Below the pieces are notes generated by a model, which was not told where the DNA came from, did not search any database, and saw only the letters and a program-made list of their open reading frames with translations. Both the position numbers and the translations under genes were made by a program. Shown here piece by piece: positions 8,932 to 18,093 of a stretch of 64,000 nt of DNA (the first letter of the stretch is position 1; each line of letters starts with the position of its first letter). Source of the DNA: Phascolarctobacterium sp. (GTDB lineage Bacteria > Bacillota > Negativicutes > Acidaminococcales > Acidaminococcaceae); the NCBI GenBank assembly GCA_030540395.1, contig JAUNWI010000007.1, forward strand, positions 46,617 through 110,616, read 5' to 3'.

Positions 8932-10163
8932 AAAAAGCTTATATAATGTTGGAAATAGGAATAATAGGGGTTGGCGGTGGACAAATGTATACTAGAAATA
9001 AAGTATGTTTCATGAGAGAAAAAGAATGGGATGTATTTGTTTTTTCTGGACTTGAAGGAAAAGTTATTATCAGTGAATTAATTGATCAGATACCGTTTAT
9101 AATTCCTGAGTTGATTTCTGCTCCAATGGTATATTCAAAAAAAACAATAAAAGAAGTTATTAATAGAGTTCTTACTCAAGTAAAAGGGTATGATGAGTAT
9201 ATTATTGAATCAGGATCTGCCCATTTGGCATATTGGGGTGAATTGTTAGCTGAAAGATTAAGATGTAAAAACATGGTTCATTTGCTTGATGAAAGAAATG
9301 ACCTACTTGTTCCACTAGATTATTTAGATTTTTATAAATTTAAACTAGAGAGAAGAGAACTATCTGGTATTATAAAGTCTTCATTGCCACAGCTATTTAG
9401 AAATGCGCCATTTATAAAAGATAATAATAGTTATTATCTTTCATCTGTTTGCCAGAATGTTATTGATGAACATATAGAGGAGTCTTTTAGCATACCACAA
9501 TGTGATTTCTCATTATGCTGTATTGGTCGGCTGGAAAAGCCTTATGTTTCTGAAGTAGCTAAGGCGTTTAAACAAGTGGTTATGAATAATAGAGAAAAGA
9601 GTTTTGCTATTGTTTTTATAGGAGATTCTATTAATCGAGCAAATAGGGATAGAATAGTAGATCTTTTGTCAATCGAAAGAAATGTAAAATTGATAATGCC
9701 AGGATTTGTTTTACCAATCCCAAGATCTTTTTTTGAAAAAATTGATTTGTTTGTTTCTTCTGCTGGTAGTGCTGGTGTTTCGTATAGAATGAATCGTCCA
9801 ACGATATCTATTGATTCCGAGGATTTAAAAGCTATTGGTGTTATGGGGTATGATACTTTAAATTCAATAAAAAGAGACAATGAGCCTCCTCAAGATATTG
9901 CTCAATTTATCATGAAAGTGTTGGAAGGAGGATATCTTAATAATTTTGTTTACAGACCCTGTTCTTATGAGCCCAATATAGGTACATTGTGTTCTCATTT
10001 AGATTTCTATAACCAGTCTAGCAAGAATTTAGAATATTTTCCTATAAAAAAACTCAAACCTGCTGGAAAGGACAAGAAAAAGTATATTATTCGTAAACTA
10101 TTGGGAAAAGAATTATACTTATTACTTAGACCTTTTTACTCGAAATTAATTTCGAAAGGTTAA
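8928..10163 (+). CDS. Probable glycosyltransferase (GT-B-like)
   Basis: A 411-residue soluble protein coupled to the polymerase by an ATGA overlap. The first strand and loop (MLEIGIIGVGGGQMYTRNK) resemble the glycine-rich acceptor end of GT-B glycosyltransferases. A second Rossmann-like half includes LCCIGRLEKPYVSEV, VFIGDSINRANRD and LFVSSAGSAGVSYRM, where a GT4 donor site would normally sit; the usual E-x7-E is not clear. The fold assignment is therefore moderate. Context points to a sugar transfer step in the O-unit. Confidence 0.6.
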   Translation: MKKAYIMLEIGIIGVGGGQMYTRNKVCFMREKEWDVFVFSGLEGKVIISELIDQIPFIIPELISAPMVYSKKTIKEVINRVLTQVKGYDEYIIESGSAHLAYWGELLAERLRCKNMVHLLDERNDLLVPLDYLDFYKFKLERRELSGIIKSSLPQLFRNAPFIKDNNSYYLSSVCQNVIDEHIEESFSIPQCDFSLCCIGRLEKPYVSEVAKAFKQVVMNNREKSFAIVFIGDSINRANRDRIVDLLSIERNVKLIMPGFVLPIPRSFFEKIDLFVSSAGSAGVSYRMNRPTISIDSEDLKAIGVMGYDTLNSIKRDNEPPQDIAQFIMKVLEGGYLNNFVYRPCSYEPNIGTLCSHLDFYNQSSKNLEYFPIKKLKPAGKDKKKYIIRKLLGKELYLLLRPFYSKLISKG

Positions 10164-10166
10164 GAT

Positions 10167-11594
10167 ATGAAAGCAGCTTTATTATGGAAACTTTTAGAGC
10201 GGTTTTCAGTTCAAGGTTCCCAATTCATAATTCAAGTATTTTTAGCTAGGCTACTCTCTCCAGAACACTACGGGGCCTTAGCAATCATGATGATTGTAGT
10301 AAACCTTGCTAACGTTGTTATACAAAATGGCTTCAATACTGCACTTATTCAAAATAAAGATGCTAATGATGAAGATTTTTCTTCAGTGTTCTGGTTAGTT
10401 TTAGGAATTTCTTGTTATGTGTATGTTGGATTGTGGTATATAGCCCCTCATATGGCATCATTTTACAACATGGCGTATTTAGTGAATCCGTTTAGAGTTA
10501 TCTGCCTGATGATGATTCCAGGTGCACTAAATTCTGTACAGTTAGCTATTATAAGAAAAAATATGGATTTTAAGAAGGAATTTACTAGTAATCTTGTGTC
10601 TATAGTAATTTCAGGATTTATTGGCATTACTTGTGCCTATATAGGTTTAGGGTTATGGGCTCTTGTAGTGCAAACCCTTTTAAACACGACTATTAGTTGC
10701 TTCACAATGTGGAAAGTGGTAGGTTGGCGTCCATCATTTATCTTTAATAGCAATAGGGTTAAGGTTTTGTTCTCATATGGTTATAAACTTGTTTTAGCTG
10801 GAGTAATAGATACTCTGTACGGTAATTTAAGTGCCTTTGTAATAGGAGCTAAATATAGTTCGGCATCGTTGGGTTACTATGCACGTGGTAATCAATTTCC
10901 GGCGGCATTAATGGGAGCAATAAATTCTGCTGTGCAGAGTGTTATGTTACCCGCTCTTTCTATAATTCAAGATAATAAGAAAGAGTTTAAACTGTTGATG
11001 AGAAAATCTATAACCTTATCCTGTTACGTAGTTTTCTTACTAATGGCCATATTGGCAGGTATTGCAAAGCCGATGGTTTCGTTAGTATTAACAGATAAAT
11101 GGCTTCCATGTGTACCATATATACAAATTTTCTGTTTTACTTATGCTTTTTGGCCTGTTCATACTAATAATCTTCAGGCAATAAATGCATTAGGTAGAAG
11201 TGACATATTCCTCAAGCTAGAAGTCATTAAGAAGGTTATTGGATTATCAGCTTTGGCTTTTGCTGTTTACTATTATGACGATCCCATTTCAATTGCTGGA
11301 ATGGGAATAGTAACAGCAATCACCAGTTCTTTTATTAATTGTTATCCCAATAAGTATCTATTAGATTATTCTTATTTTGAACAAATGAAGGACTTATTAC
11401 CATATTCTATCTTGGCCTTAACCACTTGTTTAATTGAATTATTAATTGTCACTTATATAGATAATAGTATTATTGCAATGGTTTTGGCAATAATCGGTGG
11501 GACTTTGTTCTACGTCTTTGTTTCGAGCTTGTCGAAACTTGAAGCATACATGTTTATATATGAGAAAATTATAGCGTTAATTAGGGGAAAATAG
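10167..11594 (+). CDS. Wzx-type O-unit flippase (polysaccharide transporter, MOP superfamily)
   Basis: A 475-residue polytopic protein with about 12-14 hydrophobic segments. It begins LLWKLLERFSVQGSQFIIQVFLARLLSP and continues EHYGALAIMMIVVN, which is the characteristic start of the WzxC/Polysacc_synt lipopolysaccharide exporter group. Such proteins flip undecaprenyl-linked O-units across the inner membrane. Together with the preceding Wzy-like gene and the initiating sugar transferase this supports a Wzx/Wzy-dependent pathway. It starts at ATG 10167, 3 nt after the upstream stop. Confidence 0.9.
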   Translation: MKAALLWKLLERFSVQGSQFIIQVFLARLLSPEHYGALAIMMIVVNLANVVIQNGFNTALIQNKDANDEDFSSVFWLVLGISCYVYVGLWYIAPHMASFYNMAYLVNPFRVICLMMIPGALNSVQLAIIRKNMDFKKEFTSNLVSIVISGFIGITCAYIGLGLWALVVQTLLNTTISCFTMWKVVGWRPSFIFNSNRVKVLFSYGYKLVLAGVIDTLYGNLSAFVIGAKYSSASLGYYARGNQFPAALMGAINSAVQSVMLPALSIIQDNKKEFKLLMRKSITLSCYVVFLLMAILAGIAKPMVSLVLTDKWLPCVPYIQIFCFTYAFWPVHTNNLQAINALGRSDIFLKLEVIKKVIGLSALAFAVYYYDDPISIAGMGIVTAITSSFINCYPNKYLLDYSYFEQMKDLLPYSILALTTCLIELLIVTYIDNSIIAMVLAIIGGTLFYVFVSSLSKLEAYMFIYEKIIALIRGK

Positions 11595-11596
11595 AA

Positions 11597-12808
11597 ATGA
11601 CTAAAATGAAAAAAATATTATTATTAGGGGGTTCTGCCCAACAAGTTGTGGCTATTAAAGCTGCTAAAAGACTTGGTTATTATACCGTTTTGTGTGATTA
11701 TTTGCCTGATAATCCAGGTCAATATGAGGCAGATAAGTACTATAACGTTAGTACAACTGATATTGAAGAAGTTTATAAGATTGCTGTTAAAGAGCAAGTA
11801 GATGGTATTTTGCCATATGCATCCGACCCTGCAGCCTTGCCGGCGGCAGTTGTAGCCGAAAGATTGGGCTTGCCTACAAATCCTGTGAAAGCTGTAGAGA
11901 TTCTAGGTGTTAAACATAATTTTAGAAGATTTTTAGAAGACAACGGTTTTGCTTGCCCTAGAAATATTGTTATTGATGCTTGTCAGGAGCTTGAGAAAAC
12001 AAAAGCGCAGGCATCTGCCCTCAGTTTTCCTATAGTTGTTAAACCGACAGATTCTTCAGGGTCTAAGGGTGTAAACGTTTTACATGATATAAACTTATTG
12101 GAAGAAGCGGTTAAGCAAGCTGCTAGTTACTCTAGAAATAGGATATTGATCCTAGAGGAATATATTGAGAGTAGTTTTCCTGCTGTTGTAGGGGGAGATA
12201 TTTTTGTTTGGAATGGGAAGATAGTATTATTTGGGGAAATGGCTTGCTTACGTGGCAATAAAGGAAAAGGACTTGTCCCCATAGGGAAAAAAAATCCTGG
12301 AGGAATGGACAATAAACAAATTGAAAACATACATGATGAATTAAGCAGATTAATTTCAGCATTGGGAATCAAATTTGGTGAATTGAATATTGAACTTTTA
12401 TTAGACAAGAATGACAATGTGCATTTTCTAGAAGTAGGTCCTCGCGCTGGAGGTAATATGATACCGATACAGTTGTCAGATATTTTTGGCGTTAATTTAG
12501 TAGAGGCCAATGTGTTAGCTGCCATGGGAGAAAATCCAAAAATCAACCCTAAGCGTAAAGAGGGATGTTATTTAACATATGTACTTCATAGTTATGCAGA
12601 TGGACGTTTCAACTGTGTGTCAATAGAGGAACCATATGCTCAAAAAGTTTATCGCAAGGTTATTTACAAAAATGTTGGAGATATTGTAGAAGCTTTTGAT
12701 GGAGCTGGTAAAGCATTAGGCATCTTATTCTTCCGCTTTGATACCCAAGATGAAATGGAGAAGTTTTGTGAAAGAGCTGAGGAAATTGTGATAGTAAACT
12801 TAGCTTAG
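11597..12808 (+). CDS. ATP-grasp family ligase (carbamoyl-phosphate-synthase-like)
   Basis: A 403-residue ATP-grasp enzyme with an N-terminal Rossmann-like preATP-grasp domain (ILLLGGSAQQVVAIKAAKRLG). The central grasp has FPIVVKPTDSSGSKGV as the ATP-binding glycine loop. A C-terminal metal site reads NIELLLDKNDNVHFLEVGPRAGGNM, where the E and N coordinate magnesium in the family. Members join a carboxylate to an amine or thiol through an acyl-phosphate. Within this locus it may ligate an amino acid or acyl group to an amino sugar or precursor; the substrate is not predictable. AGGGG at 11583-11587 serves ATG 11597. Confidence 0.82.
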   Translation: MTKMKKILLLGGSAQQVVAIKAAKRLGYYTVLCDYLPDNPGQYEADKYYNVSTTDIEEVYKIAVKEQVDGILPYASDPAALPAAVVAERLGLPTNPVKAVEILGVKHNFRRFLEDNGFACPRNIVIDACQELEKTKAQASALSFPIVVKPTDSSGSKGVNVLHDINLLEEAVKQAASYSRNRILILEEYIESSFPAVVGGDIFVWNGKIVLFGEMACLRGNKGKGLVPIGKKNPGGMDNKQIENIHDELSRLISALGIKFGELNIELLLDKNDNVHFLEVGPRAGGNMIPIQLSDIFGVNLVEANVLAAMGENPKINPKRKEGCYLTYVLHSYADGRFNCVSIEEPYAQKVYRKVIYKNVGDIVEAFDGAGKALGILFFRFDTQDEMEKFCERAEEIVIVNLA

Positions 12809-12831
12809 CTGTTTTTCGGAAGGTGTTGTTA

Positions 12832-13806
12832 ATGAGGGAAATAGGCGGATATATCGAACTCGATAACTATCGTGGCACTATGTTATATCATGATGCTGTA
12901 TTACTCAATTGTGGTAGAAATGCGCTGGCATACCTTATTAAGGCAAGGGGAATAAAGAGAATTTTCTTACCCTACTATCTATGTGATTCCGTCACAAATG
13001 TATGTAAAAGGTATGGAGTAACGATAAAATATTATCATATTGGTGACGATTGGTTACCAGCACATATTGATTTAGAAAAAGATGATTGGTTATATATTGT
13101 AAATTATTATGGTCAGATATCTAATTCTACAATAACTAGTATAGTTGAGAAGTTTAAAAATGTTATTGTAGATAATGCACAGGCATATTTTCAAGAGCCT
13201 GTTGATGGAGTAGATACCTTATATACTTGTAGAAAATATTTTGGAGTGCCTGATGGTGCAGTATTGTATACAAGTGCTGGTTTAAATGATCCATTGGTGC
13301 AAGATGTCTCATTTGATAGAATGCGTTTCTTGCTAGGTAGATATGAGAAAACGGCGTCTGAGTTTTATGATCTATATGTAGAAAATAATCACTTGTTTAC
13401 AAATGAACCAATTAAGACAATGTCCAAAATAACTAGAAATTTATTGTGTGGACTTGATTATGACTTTATAAGAAAGAGAAGAACGAACAATTTTAGAATC
13501 TTACATAGCGAGTTAGGAAGGTATAATAAGCTTAGGTTAACGGTTCCTAAAGGGGCTTTTATGTATCCTTTTTACATAGACAATGGATATGAAATTAGGA
13601 AAAAACTCCAGGAGCAAAAGATCTACATTCCTTTGCTGTGGCCTTATGTAATGGATGTATGTGATAAATATGATATTGAGTGTGATATGGCTAAGAACAT
13701 ACTACCGTTGCCTGTAGACCAGCGATATGGAGATGAAGATATGAAATATATTTATAAGATTATCATTGAAATTTTGAAAAAGAGAAACATTTTACTAGAG
13801 GAGTGA
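12832..13806 (+). CDS. PLP-dependent fold-type I enzyme, DegT-like but divergent
   Basis: A 324-residue protein with the layout of small DegT/DnrJ-type enzymes: an N-terminal LNCGRNALAYLI element, strand-Asp motif VIVDNAQAYF (D114, the likely pyridine-nitrogen partner) and TCRKYFGVPDGAVLY, in which K135 is the likely Schiff-base lysine. It is shorter than sugar aminotransferases and lacks their SFHxxK signature, so its substrate may not be a nucleotide sugar. ATG 12832 is preferred over GTG 12823 because GGAAGG (12818-12823) sits 8 nt upstream. It follows the ATP-grasp gene and is followed by the NeuD-like transferase. Confidence 0.65.
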   Translation: MREIGGYIELDNYRGTMLYHDAVLLNCGRNALAYLIKARGIKRIFLPYYLCDSVTNVCKRYGVTIKYYHIGDDWLPAHIDLEKDDWLYIVNYYGQISNSTITSIVEKFKNVIVDNAQAYFQEPVDGVDTLYTCRKYFGVPDGAVLYTSAGLNDPLVQDVSFDRMRFLLGRYEKTASEFYDLYVENNHLFTNEPIKTMSKITRNLLCGLDYDFIRKRRTNNFRILHSELGRYNKLRLTVPKGAFMYPFYIDNGYEIRKKLQEQKIYIPLLWPYVMDVCDKYDIECDMAKNILPLPVDQRYGDEDMKYIYKIIIEILKKRNILLEE

Positions 13807-13811
13807 TTGTT

Positions 13812-14456
13812 TTGAAAGATATCATTATTGTTTGTGCTGGTGGGTTTGGATGTGAAGTTTACGATATTATAGAGTGTATTAATCGAAAAGCAGAAGAGAA
13901 AGGAGAAGAAAAGCCCTATAATTTGCTTGGGTTTCTAAGTGATGTAAATGTTGATTTATCTTCAAAAAAAGTTAATTCTACAGTAATTGGAGACATACAA
14001 AACTGGTATCCTAAAGGTAATGAAGTTTATGCTTTAGGTATATCTACTCCTAAAGATAAGGAACGGTTGTCCAATTTATTAAAAAGTAGAGGTGCTGAAT
14101 TTGAAACTTTAATAAGCCCTTATAGCATTGTGCATAAAGATGTTGAGTTTGGAGAGGGATGCATAGTAACCGCTTATAGTATAAGTAGAGGTGCTAAAAT
14201 AGGTAATTTTGTTAATGTGATGGGTTCTATGGTTGGTAGTGGTGCTGTTATAGGTGATTATAGTACAACTACTGGATTTACAAATATAACAAATGCCACT
14301 TTAGGTAAAAGGGTTTATGTTGGTAGTCATGCAGTCATAATGAATAATAAGAAAATAGGAGATGATGCTTTTATTGCTGCATGCAGTTTGGTTGTTTCAA
14401 ATGTAAAAGCTGGCAAAAAAATGTTTGGTGTACCTGCTAAATCATTTGAACTATAG
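13812..14456 (+). CDS. NeuD/PglD-family sugar acyltransferase
   Basis: A 214-residue acyltransferase. The N-terminal Rossmann-like nucleotide-sugar-binding half (IIIVCAGGFGCEVYDII, then ALGISTPKDKERL) is followed from residue about 105 by left-handed beta-helix hexapeptide repeats ending KMFGVPAKSF. PglD, NeuD and VioB-type enzymes of this family N- or O-acylate amino sugars. TTG 13812 is preferred because AGAGGAG (13797-13803) is 8 nt upstream; a GTG at 13803 would overlap that site. With the VioA-like aminotransferase downstream it may N-acylate dTDP-4-amino-4,6-dideoxyglucose, with acyl groups possibly coming from the nearby ACP module (inference). Confidence 0.8.
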   Translation: MKDIIIVCAGGFGCEVYDIIECINRKAEEKGEEKPYNLLGFLSDVNVDLSSKKVNSTVIGDIQNWYPKGNEVYALGISTPKDKERLSNLLKSRGAEFETLISPYSIVHKDVEFGEGCIVTAYSISRGAKIGNFVNVMGSMVGSGAVIGDYSTTTGFTNITNATLGKRVYVGSHAVIMNNKKIGDDAFIAACSLVVSNVKAGKKMFGVPAKSFEL

Positions 14457-14468
14457 GTTTTGATTAAA

Positions 14469-15110
14469 ATGAAAATCAAAAGGTTTAATAATAATTTAGT
14501 AAGAGCAAATATGTATCTCATTGAAAATGATGAGCATTCATTAATAATTGATCCGAGTACAATTGATTATTTATCAATAAACGGGGTAGTAGACTACATC
14601 ATCCTAACTCATGAACACTATGATCATATTAGTGCTGTTAATTATTGGAAAGATAAAACGAATGCCAAAGTCATTGCTAGTGCTAACTGCCAGAAGGGAT
14701 TGCAAAACCCAGCTAGGAATTTTTCTAGGTTCTATAAAGAATTCTGTGAGCTGCAAACAATGATCAAAATAGAAGATGATATTGAAAACTGTGAGTATAG
14801 TTGTAGTGCAGATATAACCTTTAATGGTGAATATTTGTTAAACTGGCAAAGTAACAGTTTAAGGCTGTTTGAGTGTCCTGGGCATTCTAAAGGTAGTATT
14901 TGCGTTCTATTGAACAATAAGATTTTGTTTTGTGGAGATACTTTATTCAAGGATTATCCTATTGCAACTGGTTTTCCTGGAGGTAGCAAGAAGCAGTGGG
15001 TTGAATATAGCAAGCCTATGTTGAAGAGTTTACCTAAAGATATTATTGTATATCCGGGGCATTTTCAGCCATTTAAATTGAAAGATTACAAGTTTTGGGA
15101 GGTAATTTGA
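14469..15110 (+). CDS. Metallo-beta-lactamase-fold hydrolase
   Basis: A 213-residue protein with the family metal motif THEHYDHIS (H48, H50, D52, H53), then GHSKGSI, FCGDTLF and PGHFQPF, giving a full binuclear zinc set like that of glyoxalase II-type hydrolases. Start ATG 14469 is preferred over TTG 14460, though no strong ribosome site is visible. Its stop overlaps the next gene's ATG by 1 nt. Because it directly precedes two KASIII genes, a reductase and an ACP, a thioesterase role releasing or editing an acyl thioester is a reasonable guess. Confidence 0.8.
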   Translation: MKIKRFNNNLVRANMYLIENDEHSLIIDPSTIDYLSINGVVDYIILTHEHYDHISAVNYWKDKTNAKVIASANCQKGLQNPARNFSRFYKEFCELQTMIKIEDDIENCEYSCSADITFNGEYLLNWQSNSLRLFECPGHSKGSICVLLNNKILFCGDTLFKDYPIATGFPGGSKKQWVEYSKPMLKSLPKDIIVYPGHFQPFKLKDYKFWEVI

Positions 15111-16183
15111 TGGCTTATTTTATATCTAAAGGGACCTCCATCGTTGGTGTAGCAACGGCTGTACCAAAAAGAAGAGTTTTGGTAGATGATTATATTAACA
15201 CCTTTGGAACTGATGTAGTTGAAAAGTTTAAGCAGAAAACCGGCATCATATCAATGTATAGAACAGAGGAACACCAAACAGCTAGCGATTTGGGTTATGC
15301 TGCTAGCGAGCATCTTTTGGACGAACTTGATATTGATAGAAGTAAAGTTGGAGTGTTGATTTTTATTTCTCAATCTCCAGATTATCGAAAGCCTGCAACG
15401 GCATGCGTTTTGCAGTATCGATTAGGTTTAAACACTTCCTGCGCGGCTTTTGATGTTGGGTTGGGGTGTTCTGGATTTGTATACGGAAATCACTTGATGC
15501 GTTCTATGCTATCTAGTTCAGATGCAGAATATGGCTTGCTAATTGTTGCAGAAACATCGAGCAAACAGGCTAGTGATCATGACAAGACTATAGCTATGAT
15601 GTTTGGTGATGCCGGTAGCGCAATCTTGTATAAGAACCATACTGAGGAACAATGCAGTACTCTGCTGAAATCTGATGGTAGTAGATTTAAGAGTATTATA
15701 GTCCCTTCTGGTGGATTTAGGGACCTCCGTCCAGAAATAGAAACTTTTGTTGATCCAGATGGTATAGAAAGATCAAAGTATGATTCTTATATGGACGGTA
15801 TGGGAGTTTTTGCATTTTCAATAACTGATGTGCCAAATGCAATGAAAGAGTATTTATCACTTACTGGTAAAACAGGAGAAGAGTTTGATTATGTTTTTCT
15901 GCATCAAGCTAATCATATGATTATTAAACAGATAGCTAGAAGATTTAAGATTTCTATGGAAAAAGTACCGTTGTCTCTAGATAAATTTGGTAACACAAGT
16001 GGCGTGACTATACCATTGACAATATCTAATACGTTAGGAGCGTCAAATACAGGGAAAGTAAATGTACTTGTCTCAGGATTTGGAATAGGATTATCTTGGG
16101 GGGTGTCATCGTTTAGCATTGATTCTAATAATGTTTTGCCAATTATCTATACTGATACTATTTTTGATGAAGGTATATTTTGA
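15110..16183 (+). CDS. 3-oxoacyl-ACP synthase III-like enzyme (first copy)
   Basis: A 357-residue FabH-family thiolase-fold enzyme. The nucleophile is C120 in GLGCSGFVYG; the other catalytic residues are the His in FLHQANHMI and the Asn in FGNTSGVTIP, so the Cys-His-Asn triad is complete. KASIII enzymes condense an acyl-CoA primer with malonyl-ACP. ATG 15110 follows GGGAGGT (15097-15103); a TTG at 15095 has no room for one. The gene differs from a housekeeping fabH by its context: SDR, a second KASIII and an ACP follow directly. It probably makes a special short acyl chain for the glycan. Confidence 0.87.
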   Translation: MAYFISKGTSIVGVATAVPKRRVLVDDYINTFGTDVVEKFKQKTGIISMYRTEEHQTASDLGYAASEHLLDELDIDRSKVGVLIFISQSPDYRKPATACVLQYRLGLNTSCAAFDVGLGCSGFVYGNHLMRSMLSSSDAEYGLLIVAETSSKQASDHDKTIAMMFGDAGSAILYKNHTEEQCSTLLKSDGSRFKSIIVPSGGFRDLRPEIETFVDPDGIERSKYDSYMDGMGVFAFSITDVPNAMKEYLSLTGKTGEEFDYVFLHQANHMIIKQIARRFKISMEKVPLSLDKFGNTSGVTIPLTISNTLGASNTGKVNVLVSGFGIGLSWGVSSFSIDSNNVLPIIYTDTIFDEGIF

Positions 16184-16195
16184 TAAGGAGGATTT

Positions 16196-16960
16196 ATGTT
16201 CAATTTAGTAGATTTGACTGGAAAAAGAATAATAGTAACTGGTGCTTCACAAGGAATTGGTCAGGGCACAGCCATACTGTTAAGCAAACTAGGTGCCGAG
16301 TTAATTTTAATTGCAAGAAATGAGGAAAAACTTAAGTATACTATGAGTTGTTTGGAGGGAAATACACATAGTTATTATCTTTTGGATATATCTGAAATTG
16401 ATAAAATTGAGAACTTGGTGAAAATTATTGTTAAAGAAAAAGGAAAGCTTGATGGTTTGGTATATTGTGCTGGGGTTGCAGTTAATAGACCGCTAAATCT
16501 CTTTAAGCCTGATTCTGTTGCAAATATAATAGACATTAATTTACTTGGATTTATAGAGTTTGTAAGAAGTGTGACCAAAAAAAGTAATTGTAATCCTGGT
16601 GGTAGAATTGTGGGTATTTCGTCTGCTGCAGCATTTAACGGTAATAAAGGACAGATAGCCTATGCAGCCTCAAAGGCAGGCATGGATGGTGCAGTTAGGT
16701 GTATGGCATGTGAACTTGCGGATAAGAACATTTGTATAAATACTGTAGCTCCAGCAATGATAAAAACAGAGATGTATGAAAGATACTTACAAAAAGTCGG
16801 AGAGGATGGAGAACAACATGCTAGGTTATTACAAAAACAGTATTTAGGAATTGGTTTAGTAGATGATGTAGCTGCTGCAATTGCGTTTTTAATGAGTCCT
16901 GCTGCAAGGTTTATTACTGGGATTTGTCTGCCAGTAGATGGTGGGTCAACATCTCATTGA
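16196..16960 (+). CDS. SDR-family oxidoreductase (FabG-like)
   Basis: A 254-residue classical short-chain dehydrogenase. The cofactor loop is VTGASQGIGQG, the structural motif YCAG is present, catalytic Ser lies in ISSAAAF and the Tyr-x3-Lys is YAASKAG. The C-terminal ITGICLPVDGGSTSH is usual for FabG-like enzymes, which reduce beta-ketoacyl-ACP to 3-hydroxyacyl-ACP with NADPH. RBS AAGGAGG (16185-16191) precedes ATG 16196. Flanked by two KASIII genes and followed by an ACP gene, it most likely reduces their product and so would yield a 3-hydroxyacyl group. Confidence 0.87.
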   Translation: MFNLVDLTGKRIIVTGASQGIGQGTAILLSKLGAELILIARNEEKLKYTMSCLEGNTHSYYLLDISEIDKIENLVKIIVKEKGKLDGLVYCAGVAVNRPLNLFKPDSVANIIDINLLGFIEFVRSVTKKSNCNPGGRIVGISSAAAFNGNKGQIAYAASKAGMDGAVRCMACELADKNICINTVAPAMIKTEMYERYLQKVGEDGEQHARLLQKQYLGIGLVDDVAAAIAFLMSPAARFITGICLPVDGGSTSH

Positions 16961-16982
16961 TTTTTTAATAAGGGGTATATAT

Positions 16983-18050
16983 ATGATTATTTCAAAGTTT
17001 CATGATGTAAAAATATTAGCTATCGCGGCTGCGGTTTCAAATAATTGGACTAAATTAGAAGAGATATCCGATGAAGACAGTAGTGTTTTAAAAAAATTCA
17101 CTAAAAAAACAGGAGTAGAAGGTCGTTACAATGCAGGATTGAGACAAACTACTTCAGACTTTTGTTATGCTGCGGCTAGGGAAATTATAAAAGAAAAGCA
17201 AGTTAATATTGATGATATTGGTATACTTGTGTTTGTGACTCAATCTGCTGATTACGCAATTCCTGCAACTGCATGTTTATTACAGGATAGGTTAGGTTTG
17301 CGTAAAGATTGTATAGCTTTTGACGTAAATCTAGGATGTTCTGGTTTCAGCTATGGGTTGAATATAGTTGCAAGTCTTCTTAAAAACACCAACTGTAAGA
17401 AAGCCCTGTTGTTGTGTGGTGATACTTCAGCAAAAGTAAAATCACCAAAAAACATGAACAAGACTACACATTCAGCTAGTTTATTATTTGGTGATTCGGG
17501 TACTGCTACACTGATTGGACTTGATGATACTGCACAAAGAATCAATATGATCTCAAAGACTGATGGTAGTGGATTTAAAGCAATAATTAAACCTTATGAC
17601 GGTTTTAGAAATCCGGATGATCCATCTGGGAAAAACGCATCAATAATGGATGATGTTGCGGTTTTCAATTTTGCAATTTCTGAAGTGCCTTCATTGCTAA
17701 AGGATACAATGGAATTGGCTTCTATGAAACCAGAGGATTATGATTGTTTGGTTTTACATCAGGCAAATTTGTTTATTATGAAACAAGTAGCCAAGAGAAC
17801 TGGTTTCAGTATGGATAAGACATTGGTTTCAATTGATAAGTTTGGCAATACAAGTTCTTCTTCTTTACCAATTACTCTTGTTAATGAATATGGTAATGAA
17901 AAAGAAAGCAAAGAGATTCATGCTTTAATGTGTGGATTTGGTGTAGGCTTATCATGGAGTACAGTTGACTGCTACATTAACACAAATGATATTCTTCCCT
18001 TAGTACACACGGACGAATATTTTACTGATGGTTATACTCCTGAAGAATAA
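16983..18050 (+). CDS. 3-oxoacyl-ACP synthase III-like enzyme (second copy)
   Basis: A 355-residue FabH-family enzyme, related to the gene at 15110 but diverged. The triad is present: C119 in NLGCSGFSYG, His in VLHQANLFI, Asn in FGNTSSSSLP. ATG 16983 is chosen because AAGGGGT lies at 16970-16976; reading from 16938 would overlap the SDR gene. Two linked paralogues suggest either two condensation steps or a heterodimer. In the latter, one partner is normally degenerate, but here both keep the triad, which favours two active enzymes. The 3' neighbour is a dedicated ACP. Confidence 0.87.
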   Translation: MIISKFHDVKILAIAAAVSNNWTKLEEISDEDSSVLKKFTKKTGVEGRYNAGLRQTTSDFCYAAAREIIKEKQVNIDDIGILVFVTQSADYAIPATACLLQDRLGLRKDCIAFDVNLGCSGFSYGLNIVASLLKNTNCKKALLLCGDTSAKVKSPKNMNKTTHSASLLFGDSGTATLIGLDDTAQRINMISKTDGSGFKAIIKPYDGFRNPDDPSGKNASIMDDVAVFNFAISEVPSLLKDTMELASMKPEDYDCLVLHQANLFIMKQVAKRTGFSMDKTLVSIDKFGNTSSSSLPITLVNEYGNEKESKEIHALMCGFGVGLSWSTVDCYINTNDILPLVHTDEYFTDGYTPEE

Positions 18051-18093
18051 ACTTTAGGAAATAATATTATATTAAAAGAAAGAGGTATAAGAA

